Positions 9,231 to 16,678 of a stretch of 64,000 nucleotides of DNA are shown here, piece after piece. Location: assembly GCA_040772905.1 (NCBI GenBank), contig JAXGXJ010000010.1, positions 75,019 to 139,018 on the forward strand. The letters run 5' to 3'. The stretch comes from JAXGXJ01 sp040772905. Lineage in GTDB: Bacteria > Actinomycetota > Thermoleophilia > RBG-16-64-13. Made by a program: the position numbers and the translations under genes. Positions within the stretch are counted from its first letter, which is position 1. Each line of letters starts with the position of its first letter. The notes beneath the pieces are model-generated. The model made no database searches, had not been told where the DNA came from, and saw only the letters and a program-made list of their open reading frames with translations.

Positions 9231-9584
9231 CTACGTGTCCGGTGCTCTCCGTTGCCGTTCCAGGGCCGCCGCCATGCCGAACGCATGGAAGTACCCATGC
9301 CAGGCCTGGTCGGACGACCCGAATTCGTTCGGACCGAAGAAGTAATCGAGGAGTGCCTCCCGCAGACGGGTGAGTTCCTTCAGGCGCTGCAGATGGCGAG
9401 GGTCACCGATGGTAAGGCTGAGGAGCTCCAGGCCACGGAGGACGGCGTTGGCGCTGAGGTCCATCCGGCCCTTGCCCGACCACTTCATGGCTCGCTCGAT
9501 CTCGCTTCCCACATTGGCGAGCTGCTCCAACAGTGACAGAGACTGCCATCGAGCTTCGGTCAGTTCAGTGTGAAGGGCGCTCAT
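9231..9584 (-). CDS. Helical protein, second gene of a two-gene module with DUF5674
   Basis: 117 residues, predicted all-alpha, with no signal peptide. Recognisable stretches are LANVGSEIERAMKWSGKGR, LELLSLTIGDP and a C-terminal WHGYFHAFGMAAAL. Its ATG overlaps the stop of the upstream DUF5674 gene (ATGA), so the two are translationally coupled. I recall this helical protein occurring next to DUF5674 in other bacteria, but that is memory and needs checking. The compact two-gene organisation resembles a toxin-antitoxin pair with a HEPN-like helical member. No RXXXXH motif of HEPN nucleases is evident, so the role stays open. Confidence 0.55.
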   Translation of the reverse strand: MSALHTELTEARWQSLSLLEQLANVGSEIERAMKWSGKGRMDLSANAVLRGLELLSLTIGDPRHLQRLKELTRLREALLDYFFGPNEFGSSDQAWHGYFHAFGMAAALERQRRAPDT

Positions 9585-9922
9585 CTGAGCACCAGGGAGT
9601 CCACGATGTCGCGGATGCGCCTGCGCACTTCGGGATCATCCACCCCGCGCGACCGGTTTCCCTGAGAGGGACGGATGTTGATCATGGAATCGAATTCGAT
9701 CCATTCATCGGCGGGCAGGTCAGGATAAAGATTGATCCCCCAGAGATCGGTCTGCTTCGACCCATGCTCCAGAAGCAGCGCCTCCTCGTCGGAATGGAGA
9801 TCGGCGTCGACCGCCATGTTCCTCAGCCGGATGTCGACGACCGCTTTGACCAGATCGCCGAACCGGTCTTCCGCCATCGCCCGCAGTTCAGCCATGGAGA
9901 TGCTCGTGTCGACGATCTTCAT
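9581..9922 (-). CDS. DUF5674 family protein, first gene of a two-gene module
   Basis: 113 residues from ATG 9922 (MKIVDTSISMAELRAMAE). The conserved core is clear: DRFGDLVKAVVDI, DADLHSDEEALLLEHGS, KQTDLWGINLYPDLP, WIEFDSMINIRPSQGNRSR and PEVRRRIRDIV. The dense acidic and polar conservation suggests an enzyme or a binding interface. The family has no established function. The stop overlaps the start of the next gene by four bases, so the pair is co-translated. An earlier in-frame start at 9973 is less likely because the alignment of the family begins at MKIVDTS. Confidence 0.75.
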   Translation of the reverse strand: MKIVDTSISMAELRAMAEDRFGDLVKAVVDIRLRNMAVDADLHSDEEALLLEHGSKQTDLWGINLYPDLPADEWIEFDSMINIRPSQGNRSRGVDDPEVRRRIRDIVDSLVLR

Positions 9923-10059
9923 CGGCCGACTGTAGCACACGCCGTAAGACAGCCGGCGACCTCTCTGCCACACCCAGGGCGGCGAGTGCCCACACGACCC
10001 AGAGGCCGCTGCCCTGACGGGATAGAGTGAGAGTCGACCGCCCCGGCGAGAAGGATCGT

Positions 10060-10241
10060 ATGGATCTGACCATCAAGTCGTCGTTCATCGACAAGTGGGA
10101 CCGCTATTTCCCCGGCGGGGGACTCCCCATAGCCTGCTTCTATTCGGACGAGCTCAGGCGCGGGCCTTCAATAGGGACGATGCCTCGTTCATGAATACGT
10201 ACGTCTGGGAAGATGTCCGAAAGCGCTTCAGACCCTCCTGA
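10060..10241 (+). pseudogene. Relic of a DUF169-like gene
   Basis: ATG 10060 opens a 44-codon frame beginning MDLTIKSSFIDKWDRYFP and continuing with PIACFYSDE. This resembles the N-terminus of DUF169 proteins, which are normally over 200 residues. After SDE, coding sense appears to move to another frame (AFNRDDASFMNTYVWEDV ...), ending at TGA 10239-10241. Most of the gene is therefore missing and the remainder is frameshifted. DUF169 proteins occur mainly in anaerobes. Assignment to the family is from the N-terminal pattern only. Confidence 0.4.
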
Positions 10242-10305
10242 GGGCGGGCAGGACCGACTCGGCCCTCGGCCGTCGAGCGCGAGGAAGCCGCTCGGGGGCG
10301 CGGCC

Positions 10306-10620
10306 CTACCTCAGTCTCACCGCCGTCCCGTAGGCGAGTATCTCGGATGCTTGGGCCATCACCATGGAGGTGGTGAAGCGCACGCAGATGATGGCATCGG
10401 CTCCCAGTCCCTGCGCTTGCGCGATCATGCGGTCGATGGCCTGCTCCCGGCTCTCGCCCATGAGCTTGGTGTATTCGGTGATCTCGCCGCCCACGATGTT
10501 GCGCAGACCTGCCACGATGTCTTTGCCCACGTGGCGAGCCCTGATGGTGTTGCCACGGACGACTCCCAGTATCTCCTCCACCTCGCGCCCCGGTACGTTC
10601 TCGGCCGTGCTCAGGATCAT
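10306..10620 (-). CDS. YbjQ/UPF0145 family protein
   Basis: 104 residues, with conserved VRGNTIRARHVGKDI, YTKLMGESREQAIDRMI and GADAIICVRFTTS blocks that define the YbjQ family of small pentamer-forming proteins. The biochemical role of the family is not known. The start ATG 10620 overlaps the stop of the upstream anti-sigma gene (ATGA), making it the third gene of a sigma / anti-sigma / YbjQ operon. A longer frame to 10734 would run through the anti-sigma coding region and is rejected. Confidence 0.85.
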   Translation of the reverse strand: MILSTAENVPGREVEEILGVVRGNTIRARHVGKDIVAGLRNIVGGEITEYTKLMGESREQAIDRMIAQAQGLGADAIICVRFTTSMVMAQASEILAYGTAVRLR

Positions 10621-11066
10621 CTCTTGACCTCCCTGTATGGATCTCTCTTCCAGACGAATATGCGCTCCCTGATCACCGAGACCAGGAGTATTGCCACACC
10701 CACACACACGGCGCCGATCGCGGCACGGATCCACCAGGCCAGCTCGGCCGCCGAGACCAAGAACACCACCAGTTCATAGAGACCGTATCCCACCAATACC
10801 GCGGCACCCACGGATAGCAGGATCCAGCCGACCCTGCGCTCCAGTCGGTTGTAGGTGCGCTCGCGGTAGTGATCCCAGGCATCGTCAGGCAGTTCTCGCA
10901 GCCTCATGCCGGCCACCACGCTCTTCATGCTCTGCACCTCCTGCAGTTCCTCGCGAAGCCCGGGGTCGCGCGCCAGTTCCTCCTCGAACGCTCTGCGCTC
11001 CTCGGGTTCCAGTTCGTCGTCCACGTAGGCGCTCACGTAGGGTGTCCAGTCTCTAGGCATCGCCAT
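10617..11066 (-). CDS. Membrane-bound anti-sigma factor
   Basis: 149 residues. The N-terminal ~50 residues (VSAYVDDELEPEERRAFEEE) match the anti-sigma zinc-finger-like fold of the RsrA/zf-HC2 family. The HxxxCxxC zinc ligands are absent, so it is probably a zinc-free variant. Two membrane helices follow (WILLSVGAAVLVGYGLYELV and WIRAAIGAVCVGVAILLV), then a basic cytosolic tail. It overlaps the ECF sigma gene upstream by 14 bases and the YbjQ gene downstream by 4, so all three should be co-translated. It would hold the sigma factor at the membrane until a signal releases it. Confidence 0.75.
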   Translation of the reverse strand: MAMPRDWTPYVSAYVDDELEPEERRAFEEELARDPGLREELQEVQSMKSVVAGMRLRELPDDAWDHYRERTYNRLERRVGWILLSVGAAVLVGYGLYELVVFLVSAAELAWWIRAAIGAVCVGVAILLVSVIRERIFVWKRDPYREVKR

Positions 11067-11652
11067 ACCCCCAGGGTTCCTGGCTCGTTAGCACGGGTTC
11101 CAGTTGCCGGCGCAGCTTCTGCCGCGCCTCGTGAAGGCGGCTCATGACGGTGCCACGAGGGATCTCGAGGAGGGCCGAGATCTCAGCATAGGTGAGCTCC
11201 TGGAACTCCCTCAATATGAGGATCTCCCGGTGGCTGTGATCGAGCCGTCGAAGTGTCTGCCACACCTGACGGCGGAGTTCTTCGCGTTCCGCGTGCTGCT
11301 CCGGCGTCGGCCCGACCTGCTCGATCCCCTCCCGATCCACCAACGGCACCTCATGCCGCCGAGCGGCGCTGGCCATGTGGTTGAGGCACAGGTTCTTGAG
11401 GATCCTGTGATACCAGGGGAAGAAGGGTCTGCTGGCATCGAACGAGCGGATGGACCGGTACGCACGAGCGAAGGCTTCCTGCGACAGGTCGAGGGCATCC
11501 TGCTGGCTGCCTGTCCACCCGAGGGCGAACGCCGTCGCCTGTCGCATGTAGCGCAGCACTATGGGATCGAAGGACGCCCTGTCGCCCTGCTGGCAACGCA
11601 CGAGCAGGGCGCCCTCATCCAACGTGCCGAACTCCGCCTGCGCCTGCAACAT
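11053..11652 (-). CDS. ECF-type RNA polymerase sigma factor
   Basis: 199 residues. Region 2 spans about residues 25-95 (YMRQATAFALGWTGSQQDALD, then DLSQEAFARAYRSI, which binds the -10 element). Region 4 spans about 120-180 (LRRLDHSHREILILREFQEL ... GTVMSRLHEARQKLR), a helix-turn-helix that reads the -35. It is followed by an overlapping membrane anti-sigma gene, the usual arrangement for extracytoplasmic-stress sigma factors. The regulon cannot be told from the window. ECF promoters often lie upstream of the sigma gene itself, in the 11653-12120 region. Confidence 0.9.
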   Translation of the reverse strand: MLQAQAEFGTLDEGALLVRCQQGDRASFDPIVLRYMRQATAFALGWTGSQQDALDLSQEAFARAYRSIRSFDASRPFFPWYHRILKNLCLNHMASAARRHEVPLVDREGIEQVGPTPEQHAEREELRRQVWQTLRRLDHSHREILILREFQELTYAEISALLEIPRGTVMSRLHEARQKLRRQLEPVLTSQEPWGYGDA

Positions 11653-11890
11653 CCGACTCCTTGGTCTTCGCCTGCCTCTTCACAGGGTAGTACAGGATAG
11701 GTGGGCAGGATATTCGCCGAAGCTCACCGAGCACGGACAACGGTACTCTCGCCTCCATGTCGCCGGCGGGCTGATCGAGGATCAGCAGCATCGGACCGTG
11801 AACAAGAGCTGCCACCGACATGGCCCTACGCCCGGTGAGGACCCTGGAGATGAACCCACCGGCCTGAAGGACGTGGACGGCGTTCACCAC
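11615..11890 (-). pseudogene. Decayed ABC-transporter ATPase fragment
   Basis: A 91-codon frame upstream of the sigma gene contains, in the right order and spacing, a degraded ABC signature (VLTGRRAMSVAALVHGP in place of LSGGQ...) and a Walker B-like MLLILDQPAGDME, with Gln replacing the catalytic Glu. The Walker A half is missing and the C-terminal part becomes nonsense that overlaps the sigma gene. It is best read as a relic of an ABC ATPase. The stretch 11653-12120 holds no other gene that I can support. Confidence 0.45.
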
Positions 11891-12120
11891 CGCCCGGATG
11901 GTGACGGCCGTCCACCGATGCGCGCAGCCGTCCCGCAGCGTGGCACGTACATCTGTTGCGGAGAAGCCGGCTCCGGATTAGCATTTCATGTAGATAGTAG
12001 ACAGTGGAGGCTCCGTTTCGAGCCCGGCTCCCGATCCCGAGGACCTCTCCCCGCTTCGCTCGCCTGGCTCGGTGGATACTCCAACACCGGTAGGTCGTGT
12101 GCGTCTCGGAAGGAGGGGTC

Positions 12121-14808
12121 ATGTTCCGACAGGCGTTTGTGACCGCACTGGTTCTCGCCACCGCCGTCTTTCTCGCGTGTGCCGTACCTGCACCTGCTGC
12201 GGACGGATCCCCGGTCGGCTGGACCGTCAGCCAGATAACCGAGAACAGTTCGGCCGACGAGTGGCCCCAGATCGATCCCAACCACCCCAACGTGGTGTGG
12301 CAGCGGACGCTCCCCGGCAGAGACCCAGAGATATGGTGCTGGAACTTCGAGATCGGCGGCGGTCGCCAGCTGACGATCAACGATACCCCTGACGTCTACC
12401 CGCAGATCTACGGCGACGCAGTCGTCTGGGAGGGCCAAGACACCGACGGCGATAAGGAGATCTACCTCTACCGCTTCTCAAGCGACTCCACCACCAAACT
12501 GACCGACAACACCTGGACGGACACCCAGGTGAAGATCCGCGGCTCCCTGGTCTGCTGGCTGAGTAGTAGCCCCGTGGGCGACGCGATCTTCGTCTACAAC
12601 GTGATCAATGGGACGCGCTGGATGCCGGCATCTGCCACGGGAGACCTCGCGCATCCGCAGACCGATGGGATGTGGGTGGTGTGGCAGGCGCAGCGGACCT
12701 CCGACCCGGGCGGCGACTGGGAGATCGAGTACTGGGACGGGACTACGACCCGCGCCCTCACCAACAACAGCTATGACGATTACTTCCCAGAGATCGATCT
12801 GAATCGCATCGTCTGGGAAGGGCAAGACGGCATCGACTCGGAGATCTTCTATCACTACGGCGGGGTGACGACCAGGCTCACCAACGATGCGCGGAACGAC
12901 GCCGAGCCTTTCGTGGGCGCGTCGATCGATCGAAGCACGGTGGCGTGGCGTCATCACGACGGCGACGATTGGGAGGTGCGCGCGGCGACCTTCGACCACG
13001 AGCGCTCCACGTGGACGTATGCCTCGGTCACCAACAACACAGCCAACGACCAGCCCACCGACGTCGATGGTAGCGCCGTGGCCTGGTTCGACACCTCCGG
13101 CGACTCTGACATCCACCTTTACCTGCCGACCCCTGACTTCCCCGCAGGCACCCTCCTCGACCTGAACAGTAATCCGTATGACGACCGCCATCCTCGCATG
13201 GGAGCCGCGGGAGTGGTGTGGCAGGGTCGAGACTCCCACGGCGACTGGGAGATATTCGTGGCCGCCCCCGACGGCGAGCCTCCCATCACCAGGATCTTCC
13301 TTCCCGCCAGCGGAGCGGTGCTCAGTGTCTCGCCGGCCGTGATCTCCGGCCAGGTGACCGACGGCACCGCCGTGACTTCCGTACAGGTATCAATCGACGG
13401 TGGCCCCTGGCAGGAGGCCGTCATCGACGCGGGCGCCGGAACCACACTGGCCACGTGGCACTACAACTGGATCCTGCCCACAGAGGACGCGAGCCCCGGG
13501 CACGTGATCCGCGCCCGCGCCTTCGACATGGTGGGCAACTCTCAGCCGAGCGCCGATGAGCCGCTGGTGTACGTCGACCGGGTGAGTCCGGTGATCAGCG
13601 GCTTCGTCATCAACGGCGGGGCCGCCCAGACCGACTCGACCGCCGTCACGCTCAGCTACACGGTCACCGACGGGTCACCCCTCATGCGCATGCGCTTCAC
13701 CAACGACGCCACCACCTGGTCGGCATGGGAGCCGTACGCACCCACCAAGTCGTGGACCCTGACGAGCGGGCCGGGGACCAAGACGGTGTGGTGCAGCTTC
13801 GAGGACGTGCATGGCAATGTGGCTGGAGATGGGCTGGTAAGCGACACCATCGAGTTGGTGTCCACTCTTCCGGGAACCAACCATCCACCCACCGTCGATG
13901 CAGGTCCCAACCGGACCGTCGCAGCCGGCACGCTCATCGAATTGAGCGCCACCTTCACCGACGCCGACGCCTCCGACACCCACACAGCCTCAGCCTTGAT
14001 AAGCAGCGGTGGCGCCCCCGTCGACCTCATAGTGACTGAACCGGCAGGCGCCACTCCCGGACGAGCGACCGAGATGATCCGGCTGACCGAGCCGGGAACA
14101 TATGTGGTCAGCTTCACGGTGACCGATGACAAGGGAGGCGTGGGGTCGGACGCGATAATGGTGACCGTCACCACCTCTCCCACTCCCACGCCCTTCACAG
14201 ACGTGCCGTCGGACACCCCCTATCATGACGCCATCTACGGCATGCGCGACGCGCACATCATCGACGGCTACCAAGTGGGAGACACCTGGGAGTTCCGCCC
14301 CGGCAACACCGTCTACCGCGCTCAGTTCGCCAAGATGATCTGCGGAGTGATGGGGCTCGTGGTGCTGGTGGGGGACTGGCCCGACCCCGCAGTCCCCTTC
14401 ACCGACCTGGGCACCGACATCATCCCGGGACCGGGCGTGGTCAACAGCCTCTACCCGCATGAATACGTGGCCCGCGCCTACCGTACAGGCATCACGCGCG
14501 GACAGACCGCCACCAACTTCGCCCCCTACGTGAGTATCAAGCGCGCTCAGCTGGTGACCATGATCGTGCGCGCCGTGCAGAACCTGCGGCCCGAGGTGTT
14601 GCTGACTCCCCCGCCGAGCTACCGGTGCTCGCTGGGCGACTTCAGCCCTGATCACGCCGACAACGCGCGCATGGCCGAGTACAACGGCCTGCTGGCCGGA
14701 CTGATGGGTTTCGGGCCGTCCTGGGATCCGTGGAAGACGGCTTCCCGCGGCGAAGCGGCTCAGATGCTCTTCAATCTGCTCATGCGTCTGAGATCCAGCG
14801 GGGGATGA
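12121..14808 (+). CDS. Secreted beta-propeller / Ig-like protein with C-terminal SLH domains
   Basis: 895 residues from ATG 12121, directly after the AGGAGGGG ribosome site; an earlier in-frame start at 12097 precedes the RBS. A signal peptide ends near AVPAPAADG. Residues ~30-390 form repeated blades with VVWEGQDTDGDKEIYLY-type motifs, a TolB/PD40-like propeller. Two Ig-like segments follow (~400-600), then a PKD/cadherin-like module starting PPTVDAGPNRTVAAGTLIEL. The last ~190 residues hold three SLH repeats (FTDVPSDTPYHDAIYGMRD ... MAEYNGLLAGLMGF). It should sit on the cell wall through SLH, with the propeller displayed for binding. The substrate is unknown. Confidence 0.9.
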   Translation: MFRQAFVTALVLATAVFLACAVPAPAADGSPVGWTVSQITENSSADEWPQIDPNHPNVVWQRTLPGRDPEIWCWNFEIGGGRQLTINDTPDVYPQIYGDAVVWEGQDTDGDKEIYLYRFSSDSTTKLTDNTWTDTQVKIRGSLVCWLSSSPVGDAIFVYNVINGTRWMPASATGDLAHPQTDGMWVVWQAQRTSDPGGDWEIEYWDGTTTRALTNNSYDDYFPEIDLNRIVWEGQDGIDSEIFYHYGGVTTRLTNDARNDAEPFVGASIDRSTVAWRHHDGDDWEVRAATFDHERSTWTYASVTNNTANDQPTDVDGSAVAWFDTSGDSDIHLYLPTPDFPAGTLLDLNSNPYDDRHPRMGAAGVVWQGRDSHGDWEIFVAAPDGEPPITRIFLPASGAVLSVSPAVISGQVTDGTAVTSVQVSIDGGPWQEAVIDAGAGTTLATWHYNWILPTEDASPGHVIRARAFDMVGNSQPSADEPLVYVDRVSPVISGFVINGGAAQTDSTAVTLSYTVTDGSPLMRMRFTNDATTWSAWEPYAPTKSWTLTSGPGTKTVWCSFEDVHGNVAGDGLVSDTIELVSTLPGTNHPPTVDAGPNRTVAAGTLIELSATFTDADASDTHTASALISSGGAPVDLIVTEPAGATPGRATEMIRLTEPGTYVVSFTVTDDKGGVGSDAIMVTVTTSPTPTPFTDVPSDTPYHDAIYGMRDAHIIDGYQVGDTWEFRPGNTVYRAQFAKMICGVMGLVVLVGDWPDPAVPFTDLGTDIIPGPGVVNSLYPHEYVARAYRTGITRGQTATNFAPYVSIKRAQLVTMIVRAVQNLRPEVLLTPPPSYRCSLGDFSPDHADNARMAEYNGLLAGLMGFGPSWDPWKTASRGEAAQMLFNLLMRLRSSGG

Positions 14809-14886
14809 GCCGACGGGTATCGTCGCTCCGCCAGATGTCCTTACCCGGTGCTATGCTCGCAGCCGGCGAGAGGGGCGAGGAGCTTT

Positions 14887-15720
14887 GTGACGACGTTGCG
14901 CGGCAAGACGGTTCTCGTCACCGGTGCGGGGTCCGGCATCGGTAGGTCGATGGCGCTCACGCTGGCCCAGGAAGGGGCCGGGCTGGCGCTCGTGGACATC
15001 GATGTGGAGAGCGTGCGCGAGACGTCCTCGCTGTGCCGGTCGAGGGGAGCCAAGAGCGCAGCCTACTGCTGCGACATGGGAGCCCGTGCCAACATCGAAA
15101 ACATGCTGGCACGGGCGAAAGGCGATCTCGGTCCCATGGACATCCTCATCAACAACGCCGGCACGCACGAGTATGAGTACGAAGACCTGAAGCGCACCAT
15201 GATGGTGAACTTCGTGGGCGGCGCCTACCTCACCCGGCTCGTCCTTCCCCAGATGATGGAACGCGACGAAGGCCATATCGTGAACATGGCTTCGGTCATC
15301 GGGCTGGTGGCAATGCCGCGGATGGGGGAGTACGTGGCTTCGAAGTTCGCCATCGTCGGTTTCACCGAGACCATCCGCATGGAACTGAAGAAGGCAGGAT
15401 ATTCGGGCATCAAGACGCTCTGCGTGTGTACCACGGGCGTCGACACCGGTTTGTTCCCCGGTTACAGAGCCCCTCGCCTCACACCCCTCCTCAAGCCCGA
15501 CACCGTGGCAAGGCGAGTGCTGAGAGCCATCGAGAAGGACAAGTCGCACTTGGAACTCCCTCTGGTGGCCAAGATCATCCCCGCCATGAAGCTGCTCCCG
15601 ACGCCTGTACGCGATGCCATGCTGCGGGCGACCGGCTTCACCAGCAGCATGGCCCGGTATGAGGCCCGGGAACGGGCAGACGCGCGCGCGGAGCGCATCG
15701 AGAGCAGTCGGAACGGGTAG
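14887..15720 (+). CDS. Short-chain dehydrogenase/reductase (SDR)
   Basis: 277 residues from GTG 14887, preceded by GAGGAG. It has the Rossmann cofactor motif TGAGSGIGRS near the N-terminus, with an aspartate after strand 2 (ALVDIDVES) that suggests NAD(H) rather than NADP(H). The structural NNAG motif is present, and the catalytic Ser ... YVASK set is in ASVIGLVAMPRMGEYVASK. A C-terminal extension with basic residues (RYEARERADARAERI) resembles the longer SDRs that act on lipids or steroids. The substrate cannot be assigned. Its downstream neighbour is a YCII-domain protein 33 bases away. Confidence 0.9.
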   Translation: MTTLRGKTVLVTGAGSGIGRSMALTLAQEGAGLALVDIDVESVRETSSLCRSRGAKSAAYCCDMGARANIENMLARAKGDLGPMDILINNAGTHEYEYEDLKRTMMVNFVGGAYLTRLVLPQMMERDEGHIVNMASVIGLVAMPRMGEYVASKFAIVGFTETIRMELKKAGYSGIKTLCVCTTGVDTGLFPGYRAPRLTPLLKPDTVARRVLRAIEKDKSHLELPLVAKIIPAMKLLPTPVRDAMLRATGFTSSMARYEARERADARAERIESSRNG

Positions 15721-15753
15721 AAGGAGACGGATGCCGACCGGAGGAGTATCCCC

Positions 15754-16134
15754 ATGCCTCAGTATGGAGTCCTAGTCTACCTGCCTACGCCGGCCGACCC
15801 AGCGGAACTCACCACTGACTATTTGGAATCACTCGAACGGTACCCCGCTCAGGTGCAGGAGGCAGGTGGCAAAGTCTTGGGAGGCTCGTACTTCGTGGAG
15901 CACCGGGGCTTCGCGTTCCAGCCCATCACAACGACCACGGTGATCCGCGGCGACGCGGTGCGCGGCGGTCCCATGGTCGAGTCTGAGCTGGCGCCGGCCG
16001 CGTTCTACGTGCTGGCCGCGCCAGACATGGAAGTCGCCGTGCGCCTGGCCCAGCTCCACCCTGCCACTCGCGACGGTGCCGTGGAAGTGAGGCCACTGTT
16101 CGTGCCTCCCACCAGCCGAGGCGCGAAAGCCTGA
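15754..16134 (+). CDS. YCII-related (DGPF-type) small protein
   Basis: 126 residues. A ferredoxin-like alpha/beta fold is expected, with the family features MPQYGVLVYLPTPADP at the start, a central GGSYFVEHRGFAF strand pair, GGPMVESE (the GPF/Y-type active-site loop) and a C-terminal VAVRLAQLHPATRDGAVEVRP. Family members resemble muconolactone isomerases and some act as small dehydrochlorinases, but most are uncharacterised. It follows the SDR gene closely and may share its transcript. Confidence 0.8.
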   Translation: MPQYGVLVYLPTPADPAELTTDYLESLERYPAQVQEAGGKVLGGSYFVEHRGFAFQPITTTTVIRGDAVRGGPMVESELAPAAFYVLAAPDMEVAVRLAQLHPATRDGAVEVRPLFVPPTSRGAKA

Positions 16135-16273
16135 GTCGACTGGGGTGCCGCGCCCCTTCGTGTCGGAGGGAACGGCGTATCAGTGCAAATGCAACGTGGT
16201 GCAGGGCAACGGTCAGAGGCTCGCTGAGTTGCTGGGCATGCTCGAGGATCACCGCCCCGCGATGCCTCGGTGC

Positions 16274-16582
16274 TCAGATGGGACCGCGGGTCGTGAGAGT
16301 CGCATCCTCGGCCACGTCGAAGACTTTCAAGCTGATGTCGCTGAAGACGCCTTTGCTCTTCATCGCCGCCACGATGGGACCCTGCAGATAGGCCTCCAAT
16401 GCCTCGGCATCTGTGAACAGGTAGATACCGGCCGCCTCCCCCGTCTCTGCGTTCAGACCGAAGATCTTCCATTCCAACCCCGTCACAGCCGAGATAGGGA
16501 TCGCAGCCCCCTGGAACTCCTCCAGTAGTTCTTCGGACGGGATGTTCGATCGCGAGTTGATCTGCAGGAGCTTCTTCGACAT
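16274..16582 (-). CDS. YdhR-like dimeric alpha/beta-barrel protein (putative mono-oxygenase)
   Basis: 102 residues, the usual length of the YdhR family. Typical parts are KLLQINSRSNIP at the N-terminus, WKIFGLNAETGEAAGIYLF in the middle and EALEAYLQGPIVAAMKS, which follows the family pattern of a barrel dimer related to ABM mono-oxygenases. The family has been suggested to act as cofactor-free mono-oxygenases, but substrates are unknown. It is a lone gene, convergent with the YCII gene and transcribed in the same direction as the MFS gene. Confidence 0.75.
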   Translation of the reverse strand: MSKKLLQINSRSNIPSEELLEEFQGAAIPISAVTGLEWKIFGLNAETGEAAGIYLFTDAEALEAYLQGPIVAAMKSKGVFSDISLKVFDVAEDATLTTRGPI

Positions 16583-16678
16583 CTGCCGGCCTCCTTACGC
16601 GTGCTCAAAGACAGACCTCTCAACAACGGACTGTGGCCACATTATCTCCGAAGAACAGCCGCCGTTCAGCGTCTCCCC

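Noticed and set aside
6658..9345. An 895-codon open frame antisense to lhr
   Set aside because: It is mirror image to the well-conserved helicase, has no domain sense and mirrors GC-rich codons of lhr, so it is a shadow frame.
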